Source of the DNA: Rhynchopus euleeides | Lineage: Eukaryota > Euglenozoa > Diplonemea > Diplonemida > Diplonemidae | Length of the DNA: 64,000 bases | Assembly: GCA_963210315.1 (NCBI GenBank) | Contig: OY723307.1 | Coordinates: 1,178,001 to 1,242,000 of the forward strand | Direction: 5' to 3' | The notes under the pieces: model-generated | The model's database searches: none | What the model was told of the DNA's origin: nothing | What the model saw: only the letters and a program-made list of their open reading frames with translations | Program-made: the position numbers and the translations under genes | Shown: piece by piece, positions 12,506 to 24,653 of the stretch | Position numbering within the stretch: position 1 is the first letter of the stretch | Layout: each line of letters begins with the position of its first letter

Positions 12506-14342
12506 CTTCGGATTCTTTTCTTTCCGCGCTTGTCGCAGCCAGATGTGACCTACGCAAGGATCTTGTTATAAGGGGGGGGGGGTTTTCGTTTATTTTTTTT
12601 TGCGCCTGTCTGTTCGGGTGCCGGCAAGAGACTGAAATAATGCGCCGAGCTCTCCCCGAACTGCCCAGGGAACATCACAGACAAAAGGGAAATGTCAAAC
12701 CAACATGTTGAAAGGTGTGTTTGGGTGCGGCAGGGCAATGCACGCTTTCATCTGTGGGGTTGATTGGGGTCGAGAGGAAACGGGCAACACGCTGTTGATG
12801 CGTGCAATCACACAAGCAAAGTGGCGGATTCCTCAGCGTCTCAGCCGTATTTGTTTATTGCACTGTAGAGCACGCCTGGCACCACCCCCTTGCTGTAATC
12901 TCCACTGGCACTGGCACACACTCCTAAACGGACACACGTTAATCTTCTTCAGTGCAGGCCGCACCGAGTGAATTTTTTTTCGATGTTACCCTCCACTGCC
13001 CAAGCACACAACAGCACAGCCCCCCCCCCCCCCCCCAATCTGTTGTTGCTCCGACGACCGAAAAATCTGACGTACGATTTGCGGGGGGGAATGGGGGAAT
13101 GGGGTGGCGGAGGGGGAGGGGGAGAGGGAGCGAGGGGGGGGGGGAGGAGAGAGATGGGTGGGGTTTTTTGTGAAAAAAAAATAAATCAAGAGCAAAAAAA
13201 CTGTTCGCCGCTCCCGCCGCCCCACAACACACACCCCACCTCCCTTCCCTCCTTCCCACCACCACCACCACCCCCTTCCCCTTGGGGACACTTGCAGCAT
13301 CGCGTGAGCATGCAATCGAACCCTTTCGGATGGTCGGAAGAGAGTGAGGGGAGACGGAGAGAGAGAGGGAGGGAGGGGGGGCGGGATGGAAAGGCAGAAA
13401 GAAATCTCCAGGGAACAGTCAATACCGTAGCTTATTTTTTTGCTCTTGCGTGGTGGTAGAAGTCTTGGCTGATGGGGGGGAGGGGGGACTGGCACACCCA
13501 GCACACATACCTCCTCGCGACGCCCCCACCCACCCACCACCCCCGCTCCTTTCTTCGCACACCGCAGATAACTTTGCGGTGCGCTTGATCGGGGGGAGGA
13601 AGGCACATGCCTGTGTCTGTGTGTAGGCGGGTATTTTGCCAGTAATATGAAGTGAAGGGATCGGGAGGTAGGGGCGGGAGGGCGGGAAGGTGAGAAGAAG
13701 GTGCAGAAGGGTCAGAACGGGTCTGTATTTTTTTGAACGAATTTTCAACGAAAGAGTTTTTTTTGGCAATGTTGGCCGTGCCACCTAACATCCCCATTCC
13801 CTCCCCTCCCCGACGAGAGGAAGGTGGGAAGGCATGAGGGTCGACACACACACACACCCCCCTCACTATTTTGGATGAGAAAAACGCTGAGTATTGCCGC
13901 TTACCGAAGGCACACCGCACCACCACACCACACCTGTGGCATGAGACGGGCGGGCAGAAAGAAAAGAGAAGCAAACCAAGCAACAGGTTGCCTTTCACCT
14001 TGCTTATGCGTTGTGGGGAGGGTGGGGAGGGAGGGGTTTGCGCAGCAAGGGTGCAGGCTGGCCTCAGCGAATCAATTTTTTCTGCTTCTTGCACCCCCCA
14101 CACCTCACCCTCCCCTCAGCTGATGGGGCAGCCGCCGCCGCGGGGCCCCACACACGCAGGGCAAAACAAAAGACACAACTCATTTTTGCAGGTAACGCTG
14201 CAGCACAACACCTCTCCTTTTGCACCAACCTATACCCTGCATCCATGGACCAATCCCCTCCCAACCGCCACAGAAGTCTCTGAAGAATCGAAGAATCCTA
14301 GCTAACCTACTCTGAGGGAGGGGAGGGGGGGGGGGGGGCCCG
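12506..14342. other. Intergenic, G/C-run DNA
   Basis: The stretch contains a 16-C run near 13020, several purine-rich G tracts, and a degenerate copy of the TTTGAACGA repeat near 13730. Open frames here are proline-, glycine- or arginine-rich translations of low-complexity DNA. No gene is supported. Confidence 0.4.
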
Positions 14343-15493
14343 TAGGGGGGGTCAAATGGGGGTGACAAACACGATTTTTCAAAAAACCGGCGCAGAGGCC
14401 CCAAAGCCCCCGTAAACCCTCCAAACCCCCCCAGATCGGTCCGGAAACCCATCGAACCCCACTTTTCCACCATTCCGGGCACCTCAGGTGCCCGAATTGG
14501 GGTACCTAAATTTTGTGCCACCGTTTGGTACCGGACAGTGCCACTGTGTGGGAGGTTGGAAAAGAAAATGCCCCAACACACCACATCTGAGGGTTGCAAT
14601 GCATGTTGCTTGCCAACCACGTCATCCGGTGGGTGTCAGGCGCTATGTAGGTGGCATGAGCCAGGTCTTCGATGTGTTCTGGCTTGTATATGTACCTCCC
14701 TGCCTGCGGCACAGGCACTGCCTTTGTCCCCCACACCAGCCACAGAGAGCGTATTGTACTCGGTCCACGGTTGCTGATTCATTGTGATGCGTTGTATCCT
14801 CGAGTGAACGTCACACTAGTGGCACCACCACCCGCCATCCGAGAGCTGTATTGACTTTGCGCCCTTCCGTTGCATTCACCTCGCCACGCATATTGCACCG
14901 TTCAGTACCAGTGCTCTTGGGCCAGGCAAAGTAGACCGCAGCAACTACCAATTCTGGCACAATGGGTACCACGACAGCGCACTTCGTGTGTTCCCGGAAT
15001 GTACAGCTCGTGTTGCAACAGTCGTTGTCAACACATCCCGGTTGTGGAGCACTGCTGCACAGGAATCACACGACCATCTGGACTTGTTCCGTACCTACAG
15101 GCAGCCTCCCGGTGCATGGTGGCAGGGAGGTACATATACAAGCCAGAACTCATCGAAGACCTGGCTAATGCCACCTACATAGCGCCTGACACCCACCGGA
15201 TGACGTGGTTGGCAAGCAACATGCATTGCAACCCTCAGATGTGGTGTGTTGGGGCATTTTCTTTTCCAACCTCCCACACAGTGGCACTGTCCGGTACCAA
15301 ACGGTGGCACAAAATTTAGGTACCCCAATTCGGGCACCTGAGGTGCCCGGAATGGTGGAAAAGTGGGGTTCGATGGGTTTCCGGACCGATCTGGGGGGGT
15401 TTGGAGGGTTTACGGGGGCTTTGGGGCCTCTGCGCCGGTTTTTTGAAAAATCGTGTTTGTCCACGTAAAAGGGTGGCATTTGACCCCCCCCTA
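14343..15493. mobile_element. Foldback element A, copy 1
   Basis: A 1.15-kb element with about 360-bp inverted arms (14343-14703 and 15120-15493) around a 417-bp spacer. The termini are TAGGGGGGGTCAAATG and CATTTGACCCCCCCCTA. The right end runs directly into element B1, the two sharing CTAG. The copy at 50877-52027 is nearly identical, including the spacer. Open frames in the arms are mirror images of each other and encode no recognisable protein. Confidence 0.85.
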
Positions 15494-16300
15494 GGGCAGT
15501 GAAGGCAAAATACGCGCATTTTTCAGAATCCCGATTTTAAAAATACGTTGAACGTTCAAATACGTTGAACGTTCAGCGTATTTGAACGTTTCTCACATTG
15601 CCTACCGTCTGCAGGGGCCACCAGTCACAAACCCGCCTTTCCTCAAGCAGAGCAAGGGCGAGTTGGTGGCACCAACGACAACCGTGCGGAAGACGTCCTT
15701 GGAGCACGATTTTACAGCGACTTGCTTCGCGCGCTCCAGTCGCGATGCAGTCGACAACATATCCCTTGTCCTTTGCTCCATGAAGCGGGCTGGTGCAGTT
15801 GAGGTGAACCCCTGCCGGTGGGATATGCCATCCGGTTCTCCCATGCGGGATATCCCATACGTCCTGTACCCGTAGCTCAGGTTCGGCCAGCTCACGTTCG
15901 GCCATCCACTTCCTCTACACGACGGACTCCAGCCGGTCGAGTGGGGTAAAACTGGGAGATAGGCCGAGAGGGGGTTGGTACCCCCGCTTTTCCGGAGTTC
16001 AACCCTGAAAAGAGGGGGTACCGACCACCCCTTTCCGGGACCCGCCCCTTCTCGGACTACAGAACCTCTTTTTCACCGACTTTTCGCCACGCGTGACACT
16101 CTCCATCCCACAGGTGTCCCCTTTAGTGTGTGCAGGGGGCCCACCCCCTACTGCTCGGGGGGGTTTCATGTGGAGAGTGAACCCAGTGGGTGAAAACGCT
16201 CAAAAGCCAAAAAAACGTTCAACTTCGACGCATTTTTTTAAAATACGTTGAACGTTCAAATACGTTGAACGTTTTTTACGTATTTTCTATCACTGCCCTA
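15492..16300. mobile_element. Element B1, inverted termini TAGGGCAGTG with AACGTTC arrays
   Basis: The ends are TAGGGCAGTGA and TCACTGCCCTA, each followed inward by repeats of AATACGTTGAACGTTC. The element starts in the last bases of foldback A1 and ends at a G run. The interior (15600-15875) contains an 86-codon plus-strand frame preceded by CCGTCTGCAG, a possible captured gene fragment without a named family. Confidence 0.75.
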
Positions 16301-17771
16301 GGGGGGGGGTGATTTTTTCTTTGCTTTTCGTAGATTTTTCGGCGCATTTCGGTGGTGTTCTCCTATGAATCGGAATGAGGAGGAGCTGTACCAAAGAAGA
16401 ATTGCACCGCTAATCAGCACCGTAGAGAAGACTCGATCCCCTCTGGCAGAAGACAAAGAAGGGAGCGGTGGCAAGTGGGACACGATCTATCGATATATAC
16501 TCCCGCACTCCCGGGGTATCGGTTCTATCAATTTATCCTGTTTGTTGGAGCCCTTCTTGCCACAACACCGTGTCGTGAATACCTGCATGAAAGCAGGTAT
16601 GGCGGGTGTGTTTTAGGTGGGGGTTTGAAACCAGGATCTTGCGAGACGCCACCCGGCATTGCCGGGGCGGTGGATTTTGCCCCGCGCTGTGTGTAGGTGA
16701 GAGTGTGTGAGTGTGACAAGTGTGTTTCTGTCGTGTGTGTGTGTGGGGGGGTGGCGTGGTGAAGATGTCACGAGAGGTTTGTTTTCGGCAAAAAAAATAA
16801 ACGGTGATGAAAAGGAAAAATAACCCCGGGGGGTGGGAGAGGGGACGGGGGAGGAGGGGATGGGGGTGGGGGTAAAAAAAGGCAGATGAAAAATAACAAA
16901 ATAAAACGCCAGAACAGAACAGAGAGATCCGCCTTCATGAGGGAATGGGGAGGGGCCAGCGAGGGATAAAAATGAAATGTGCACTCGCCCCGTCACCGCC
17001 ACCACCACCCACCGTCACCAGCACTCGCGTGCGGTGCAGGACCTCGTCGCTCGGTGGTTGGGAGCCCATCACATCAAGCATTTTGATCCCCGCCAACATG
17101 CACACCGTCCCCCATTCCAGGCACAGCCAGAAGGCTGGAATTCCTATAACCTGCCGGCACAGGAACCCGAGCAGAACAAAATTACGTCAAAAAAACACCT
17201 TTCAGAGGCAGGATCCCCTTTGGCCTGGAGGGTGTGTGTGGACCAAGATCCACGCCAACATCCACCACCTTACCCCCCCCCCCCCCGCCACACCAAGCCC
17301 GTGCGGACACAGGCTGTGATTCCAATTTCCATGCAGCTATCGATCAAACTGTGTTGTTTCCCTCCACACATACACAAACACCCCCTCCGTCCCTCATCTC
17401 ATACACCGACACTCTAGTCTATATGCCAGGTGGGTGCGTGCAGGATATGTATCGATGCAGAAACTAACGCCAAACCCGGGGGCAAATCACAAGGAGAGAA
17501 GGGGGTGGGTGCGGAGCAACTCTCTTGAGCTCTCCTGAGACTGGCCACCCCCCTCCCACCTTACCCAACTCCCCTGGCGGAACAGTGTACTCCGGGCCTT
17601 TATCGAACTTGGGTAATTATTCATGATGCGCCTGTCTTACAGGACGGCACCCCTAGCACAACCCACCTCCCCCAATTCAATCCAGAAGCAAAGGCGATGT
17701 CATATGCATCAGGTCTTGCATCGGTTTGCATTCGGGGGTTACCGGGGGGGGGGGGTTATCGTTTGTTCGCG
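16301..17771. other. Intergenic downstream of the carrier gene
   Basis: The stretch holds G-rich tracts, CA repeats and a C run near 17274-17287. Two plus-strand frames (16365-16616 and about 17022-17231) are somewhat protein-like but lack homology, a GTATG donor and coding-type composition. The 3' untranslated region of the minus-strand carrier gene must begin just left of 17772. Confidence 0.35.
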
Positions 17772-18629
17772 TTAACTGGCGAGAACATAGGACTTCATAA
17801 ATTCAAATGTTGTGAACGTGAGGCAAACTGACGGGACAACTTTAGTGAGCTCCGGCGCCAGCCCGCGCCACAGAGCCCCGGGCGAGGTGCTCGCGATATG
17901 CATAAATACAGAAATCCACGGCTTTCCCGAAAACTTCTCCACCGCACCGTTCGCCCCGTCGAGCTGGATGACGCGCCTCACCACATCCAGCGGATGCGTC
18001 ACGAGGGAAGACCCAATCCCGGCTGAAGCCGCCGACGCCAGCGTCACACAGACCCCCGAGCCCAGCACATCGGCAGCCATCTGGCTCTGCGACACGGAGT
18101 CATACACTGCGTAGTTCACACCCAGGTTGGGGGTGACGGTCAGCAGGGTGGAGCAGAGCCCCCTGTAGAGAGCAACAGGGCCACCCCGCTTCGCCTCATT
18201 CAGCAACGCGTGGGAGATGCGCGGGGAGGCGGACTTCCCAGATGCGATGAGGGAGCGCGCCAGGTCCAGGGGGTAGGCGAAGGTGCACGCTGTGGCCCCC
18301 GCAACGCTCCCGTTGAAGAGCTTCGTGCCAAACGCCTCCTTCCCGGGGGCCTGGCTGCTGCGCAGGCAGGAGTAGGTGCCGTGGTACATCCCAGAGAAGG
18401 GGACCCTGTGGATCACCGCAGCAGCGTTGCCTCGGAACATCTGGACAACACCCCCGCGCCTCCACAGGTCGCCCAGCTCCGCCCGCATGCTCTGTATGTT
18501 AGCCTTCGGGTCTGCCGCAGTCGCCTGCCTCAGGATGGTCAGCCTTGCGAGCGGCGCAGTCAGCGTCTTGCTCAGCATACCCGCAGTCGCCCCTGCCACA
18601 AAACTCCTGCTCGCATCCCCGAGAGCCAT
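17772..18629 (-). CDS. Mitochondrial carrier family (SLC25) protein
   Basis: An intronless 285-residue frame with the threefold carrier repeat. The signature P-x-[DE]-x-x-[KR] appears as PLDLAR in repeat 2 and PLDVVR in repeat 3; in repeat 1 it is PLARLT, lacking the acidic and basic partners. RGNAAAVIHRVPFSGMYHG and YRGLCSTLLTVTPNLGVNY resemble the matrix-side segments of the SLC25A16/A42 coenzyme A/adenine-nucleotide group, but the substrate is not settled. Such proteins exchange metabolites across the mitochondrial inner membrane. I chose the Met of MALGDASRSF because a pyrimidine-rich stretch and AG lie just upstream; the earlier in-frame Met at 18671 would fall before that acceptor. Confidence 0.9.
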   Translation of the reverse strand: MALGDASRSFVAGATAGMLSKTLTAPLARLTILRQATAADPKANIQSMRAELGDLWRRGGVVQMFRGNAAAVIHRVPFSGMYHGTYSCLRSSQAPGKEAFGTKLFNGSVAGATACTFAYPLDLARSLIASGKSASPRISHALLNEAKRGGPVALYRGLCSTLLTVTPNLGVNYAVYDSVSQSQMAADVLGSGVCVTLASAASAGIGSSLVTHPLDVVRRVIQLDGANGAVEKFSGKPWISVFMHIASTSPGALWRGLAPELTKVVPSVCLTFTTFEFMKSYVLAS

Positions 18630-21057
18630 GGCACTCCCGCCAGGCCCGCTCGAGGTTTTCGCCCGCATCATCGGAATGGCGGAGGTGGTGGAGGAGGAGG
18701 AGGAGAAAAAATAAGAAAAAGAGAGGATCCCGCAGAGTGGACAGGCCGCGGCAGATCAGGGTGTGCCGGGAGGTGCTGTTAGTGGCGCAGAAGGAGCAGC
18801 ACCGGCGTGTGTGTCAGGGGTGGGGGTGGGGTGGTGGTCGTTTGCGCCGCACCGAGCGCCTGCGCTGGGGTTTCGACCTGTGGGGGATGGATAGTGTGGC
18901 AGCAGGGGCAGAGGGGCACGGGTTCGGTGGTGGGGGCGGTGGCAGTGTCGAGAGAGTGGCAAGAGAGAAAGTGATGTTCAAAGGGGGTCGGGGGGGGTGG
19001 GTGCGGCGGGAGTGAGAGAGAGTGAGGGTGACGGCGGGGGGGGAGAGTTGAGGAAGAGGGAGGGGTGAGTTGAGAGCAGCGCACGTCAATTTTTTGGCGA
19101 CACGCCCTGCAGAAAAGCAAAGCAGATGGGGCCGGGCAGGGTGGGGTAGGGGGCAGGAGGCTAGTTCTGGACCACGCCCCACCTCCCCCCCCCCCTTTGG
19201 AGCCGAACGCCCCTCCACGCTGCGTTTGCAAGTTGCGTTGGATCAGGATCGGAGGTCCGGCACCAGGGGGGGGGGGGCAGGGGGGGTGGGGGTAGCGTGG
19301 GGGTGGGGGCGGGTTTCGTTGCCTGTGGGCTGAGACAGAACCACACCACTGGTCGCTGGTGGCCCCCCCCCCCCTCCCCCATCTGCCCTTCCCTTTGCGC
19401 GGACAAAAGGCCAGGCTTTTGCCTCGTGAACCTGCCACCTCATGTGTGAGACGTTGACCCCCCTGGCGGAGGCTTTGCCAAGAGAAAGAAGAAGAAGAAG
19501 AAAAGGGGCTCGGAGAGATTGTTTTGCGTTCTTTGTTTGTCTAAACGCCCCCCCCCCCCCTCCCCCCAACCCCAGCCCTTTCATCTTTCCGCACGGCAAA
19601 AAAAACAAAATAAAATGAATAAAGCGAGCTGTTTTCTGGCCGAGCTGCCCCGCCCCACCCAAAGGGACCGTCTTTTCCGCACGTTCCCTTTTTTTCATTT
19701 GGGATGACGGCGGCCACCATTTTAACCTTCTGTCCAGCTCATCCACCCCTCCTTTTTTCAACTACGTTGAGCCGCAGTCATAATCTCTACAATAATAGGC
19801 AAATAGCGCCTGTCTTGGGGGGCTATGGGAAATGGGGAATATGTGGGGTGGGAAAAAAGGAAGGAATGGACGGGAAGATGGGGGGTGGAGGGAGGGGGGA
19901 AAAGAGAGGGAGGGGTAAAGGGGTGGCGTGTTGTTGCGGATGTAGCTTTTGGTTTGTCACCCCCCCCACCCCCACCCCCACCCCGGCAGTGCCAAATGTT
20001 GGGCTGGGCTGGAGCGGAGTGGGCTCGTTTCTGCACGAAAAAAAATAGCATAAAAATCCACACAGCACACCTGCCACCCCCACCCCTCCCCCCTTCCCCC
20101 CTTCCCCTTGTCTAAATGCACTGCAAAAAAACCCCACACCCAAAACGATCCACCCACACCGAGTGTTGCTTGATGGATAGAACACCTCCCCACACCCACA
20201 CCCGCCCACCCACACCCCCCCCCGGAGTGCCACAACGGGACTCAGAAGATCCCACCGCCTCTCTTTGAGGCGATGGGTTGAACAGGGGATACCAAGGGAT
20301 CGGGGAGGGTGTGTGAGTGGGTGGTGACCACGTTTAGTGTGGGGAGATCCTGCGCGGATCATACCCCACCCTCTGTGTGAGTGGGTGTGGGGCTAATCCG
20401 AAGATAGGCAGTAGCAGTGGCGCAGTAAGCCTCGTCAGGGTTTGCGGGTTTACTGCCTCGCCATAACAAGCGTGGCGCCAGGGGAGGGGAGAAGCTGCTG
20501 CAATAGAGCCGAATAGCTCCGCAGGAGAGAATGGGTGGGGGGTAGGGATAGGGATAGGGAGAATGGGAGAAGGGGGAGGGGTGGGGACGGGTGGGGGGGG
20601 GGGGGGGGGTTTTCACACATCCCACCACCACCACCACCACCTCCTCCTCCTCCCCCCCCCCTCCCCCCCCCCGTCCCTGTATTACTCTAGATAGAGGGGT
20701 GGGGTGGGGGTGGGGGGCACCTCGTTGTTTTGCTCTGGCAAAAAAATAATAAAAATACCCTTCCTCCCACCCCCCCACCCCCCCCCACACACACACACCT
20801 CTCCCGCCTCGTTCCCCAGGCCAGACCTTTCCTTCTCCTTCCCGCTGCCCAAGGCACAGCACACAGCACACAGCAAGGCCTTCTCTAGGTAGCCTCAGCT
20901 CTGTGCAGGGATATAACCTTGGACAGCCCTGGCGGGAAGAAAGGGGAGGGTGGAACAACCTGGTGGGGGTTGGGGGCGCATTTTGGGCGTGATTTTGTGT
21001 GGCACGCGGGGGGGGGGGGGGGGGTGTGTGGAGGGCTGGGCTTTTTTATTAGCGGTC
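18630..21057. other. Intergenic, extreme low-complexity G/C tracts
   Basis: There is no recognisable gene. G runs (19267, 20600, 21010) and C runs (19188, 19360, 19548, 20650) dominate, with GAA and TCC triplet runs. Many long frames on both strands are Pro-, Gly- or Arg-rich translations of these tracts. Confidence 0.45.
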
Positions 21058-22240
21058 TCAGAAACCGCGCCCCTGCTGGTGGTGGGGCTGTCCCTGGTGG
21101 GGCTGGCCTGGCCACTGCTGCTGGTGCCCGCCGTTGTGGGGTGGGTAGCCCGCCCCACCGTGGTGTGCTGCGCCTGCAGGCGCCCCACCGCCCATATGGT
21201 ACGGCGGTGCCGCTGCCTGCCCAGGCGCCGGATACGCAGGTGCCTGCCCCTGTGCCTGCTGCTGCTGCTGCCCAGGCGCCGGCTTCACCAAAGGGTCCAG
21301 GGCGCCATACTTCTGGTAGAGGTGGACGTACGCGCAGAGGTGGTAGTGGTGCATCAGCTGAGTGAGGCTGGTCGCCGAAGGGATGAATTCGGCGTGGAAT
21401 CCCATCACAGCCGCCTGGCCCTGCAACGAGTGGGTGTGGTGGGGGGGGGTGGGGTGGGGTGGGGTGGGACCTGGAAGTGAGGCTCTTTCGCCGTTGTGTC
21501 ACACCTCCTCTTCATTTGCATGAGAAGGAGCTGGCGTATGCAACAAGCTTGTTTGTGCAACCGGAAAGCTACTGCAACCCCAGGGCGGTTCGCAAAGAGA
21601 GTCGAACGCTGAACACCCCCCGACACAGCCTGTGATCTGATGCATACCCTGTATGTGCGCAGCTCGCCGTGGATGCGGACAAATGAGTCACGGTTCATCC
21701 CGTTCGTATCCCTCCACCTCTGTCGGGTGTGGGTGTGGGTGTGGGTGGGGACAATCATGCCATTGTGATGCGGCTGTGATTGATTTTGTGCGTCACAATC
21801 AGGCCACACCTGCATACCTGAAGTTCTGACAGGAACGCCTTCACAAAAATCGGAACAACCACAGTCCCGGTGCCGTCGCTCACTGACATCGTCACGTCGT
21901 CATTTTGGCCTGAGGACTTCCACCCATTCAGCCTGCAAACAAGGGACACGGCACGCACCACATGCCCATTAATCTTGAAGATGCTCGGGTTCGGCGATTC
22001 GGCACCAAGGACCTGCTTGCAAGTCACAGGCACCAGCGACTGCTGCTCCCTGTTGCATGAGAGTTGTGTCTTGCGTTAAACGAGCGGGCTGTCGCGCACA
22101 CAGGAAGCAACCCACCACCCATGGAACCCGTATGCCACAAATGAGTCAGTTAAAACATACCCGCTGTCACGAGGCGTGCCCATCTGTGTAGGCGTCATCG
22201 AATAGCCACCCTGCTGCCCGTCCCCTTGGAAATCGCCCAT
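21058..22240 (-). CDS. RPA2: Replication protein A 32-kDa subunit (RPA2), four exons
   Basis: Exons at 22240-22161, 22049-21818, 21719-21648 and 21420-21058 join in frame through introns with donors GTATGT, GTATGC and GTATGC, giving 248 residues. The order is that of RPA2: a short Gly/Ser/Thr N-terminus (often phosphorylated in the family), VPVTCKQVLGA, then the OB fold with FKINGHVVRAVSLVCRLNGW, VSDGTGTVVVPIFVKAF and SFVRIHGELRTY, and the helix that trimerises with RPA1 and RPA3 (AEFIPSATSLTQLMHHYHLC). RPA binds single-stranded DNA in replication and repair. The usual C-terminal winged helix is absent; residues from about 175 on are a Gln/Pro/Gly/His-rich tail. The ATG lies 16 bases after a CTCGCAG, a possible trans-splice acceptor. 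Confidence 0.92.
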
Positions 22241-23377
22241 GGTTAGAGAGGCCCCTGCGAGCTGGCTGGGGTGTGGGTGCATTGCATGTTGTTCTCGTCA
22301 AACCACCGGATGGGGTGTGACCAGTGCAGTCCTTCCCGCAGAGAGGGCTACTACGTGCCGTCGGCTGGATACTGCCTCCAGGCGAGCAGAGTGACCACAA
22401 GGGGGCAACGGGAACGGGGGTGTCGGTGGTGGGGGAGGAGTGGGAGAGCACAGCCCAATGGCCAGACGTGGCAGGGCGTGAATCGTTTCCCTTGCTTGGT
22501 TGCTGTAATGGCTAGGAGAGTGGCTGTTGCACGGGAGTTTTCCATGAGGGCACTTTTTGGGATGTGCAACGGTCACGAATCTCGCACACCACTGCCACCA
22601 CCACCACCCGGTTGTATGAACATAACCTAAAAGCCGGGGGAAACATGGCTCATGTCGCAACTGCGGAAGCAGTTGCGCGCACTTTGCCATACCCTAGGCT
22701 TGTAATGAGACACACACTGAACCAGCTGGGCTCTGTTTGGGACAGCGTTGTTGTTTCCCATCAAAAACCCCCTCCGCAGGTGGTACCACGTCACCGTGCT
22801 GGAAAGCGCGGCACAGGTTTCAACATCCCGCTGCCTGAATAGATATCTTAAGTGCTGTTTATCCACAGTTACAAGATACGCTGTTCCAGCTTCACGTTGC
22901 CTGGGGCAAGGTCGTGTTTGTTTGTGCGCCAAACCCGGGTGAACAAACCTCACGGGGGGCCTTCGCTCAGAAATGCAGAGAAGTGATGAATGGTGAGCCG
23001 CCTCACAACACTGGCTGCAGAGTGACACAGTTTGACACACAGTGGCACAGAGTGAAGGCCTCCCGCGTGTTTTGCCTGATGAAGGTTGGTGTGAGTGTGC
23101 GCACAGTCATAGCAACAAGGCAAGGTAGATTGTGTTTGTCACCCAAAGCGCTGCCAACTATCTTTTTCACTGTGACAAGCTTTCTTCTTGTTGTGTGTGA
23201 AAAAAGCCTCCCCGAACAACACAACAAAACGCACTCCTTTAGCTTGATTGGTAGAAAACTCCTTTCCAAAACAAAATCAACCCGCAGCCTTGCTTTAGGA
23301 GCCTGTCTTTGCTGCCCAAAAGCGTTGCCCGATATATTTTTTGACGCAGACAGGTGTGATCCGTGGGAATGGCTCAT

Positions 23378-23757
23378 TGAGAAGTGATTTTCATTGAGGA
23401 CACACTTGATGCCTCAAGGCTGTGTTGAGGCCCTGTGTAGTGGCATGAAGGTGCTAATCCCAAGTGTCCGGTCGTCTGATTTATTTCGTTACTTCACTGA
23501 GTGTCGATCGTAACTGTCAACCGTAGGGGTAATCGGGAATATTTAGCGCTTTCCCGAGACCAAAAATCGTACTCCTTTCGCTTTATTGTAGATCCTGTCC
23601 AGCAACTATGGGAGAACAGTTCCGGACTACTTTGTGTTGAGGCCCTGTGAAGTGGCATGAAGGTGCTCATCCAAAAGCGTCAGTCGTACGATTTCCTTCG
23701 TTACTTCGCGACTTCACTACGCTTTCGCTCCGCTTCGTCGCTCGTAACTAGTAATAG
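23378..23757 (+). repeat. Dispersed repeat G, two adjacent units
   Basis: Unit 1 (about 23378-23520) and unit 2 (about 23560-23757) both carry GAGGCCCTGTG(A/T)AGTGGC and GGCATGAAGGTGCT; unit 2 also has CGTTACTTCGCGACTTC. They match the copy at 8877-9090. Confidence 0.55.
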
Positions 23758-24165
23758 GAGAAATATATCAAAACACACTCTTCTGCACTGATGAGCGGAG
23801 ACTCCCAAAGAATTTGAAAGCTCTGTGTATCCCCACAGACCCGGGAACTGCCGCACATACGCCGGGTTGTCCTGCCTGTTCTGACAAGCCCTTTTGCACA
23901 GTGTTCTGAAGTTCTTGAAACGAAATGCCGGCATTCGGCAATTGCAAGGAACACAGAACTTATCTGTGCCCCTCCCCAGCGAAGAAAACTTGGATGCTCA
24001 CGACTGTGCGCACAAGTGGCTTTGGTGGCAGCAAAACACGACAACAAACCAACCAATACCTGCCAATCAATGACAGCAAAAAAACTAAGGAACACAGACC
24101 ACCCCACCCCTTGTTTTCACCACTCCCCTCTGATGGAAAGTGTGGAATGGGTTGCAGAATCCAGA

Positions 24166-24380
24166 AAAATCGTCCCCCTTTCGCTTTTTTTGCGGTCGAC
24201 ACCTTGTCCAGCAAATTGCTGCTGAAACAAATCTGAACCACTTTTTGCTGAACACACACTCTCAAGGCTGTGATGAGGCCCTGTGAAGTGGCATGAGGTG
24301 CTAATCCAATAGCTCCAGTCGTACGATTTCCCTTTCGCTACTTCGCGACTTCACTACGCTCCGCCGCTCGTAACTAACAT
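24166..24380 (+). repeat. Dispersed repeat G, third locus
   Basis: It carries the blocks CTTGTCCAGCAA, GGCCCTGTGAAGTGGCATGA, GGTGCTAATCC and CTACTTCGCGACTTC in the same order and orientation as the other units. Confidence 0.55.
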
Positions 24381-24653
24381 CAGGTAGCACTTGGTCCGGA
24401 AAGGTATCCCCGAGGTTGGAGACCACCCCTCGACCGTGAATTGCAAAGGCAGAGGACAGTGGCGCGGAAGGCAACCACCGTGCTCACCCTCTTGAACCCC
24501 ACCACCACCACCACCCTCCCTGCCCCACACTTTTTTCCGCCAAAGACGATAGGCTCCTTGGCGAAGACACACGCGCCCAAAAGAAATGGGCGGGGGGATG
24601 AACACAAACCCCAGTGAACGGGGATGCCCCGACACCCCTTGCACCACCCTGCC

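Larger units (their letters stand above)
22241..24653. other. Intergenic, filled with dispersed repeats
   Basis: No gene is recognised. It contains fragments of repeat F (near 22910 and 23270-23360), two or three units of repeat G, and a block at 23990-24120 related to 6040-6110. A partial MITE-like end (GGGGGGCCTTCGCTC) is at about 22955. Confidence 0.45.

Noticed and set aside
14870-15319. 150-codon frame in foldback element A1
   Set aside because: Its last 60 codons are the inverted copy of the opposite arm; no family match and no coding bias.
17022-17231. 70-codon plus-strand frame (HSRAVQDLVARWLG) between AG and GTGTGT
   Set aside because: It is open and in phase 0 at both ends, but its donor differs from the GTATG type, no partner exon is convincing and the strand is against the cluster.
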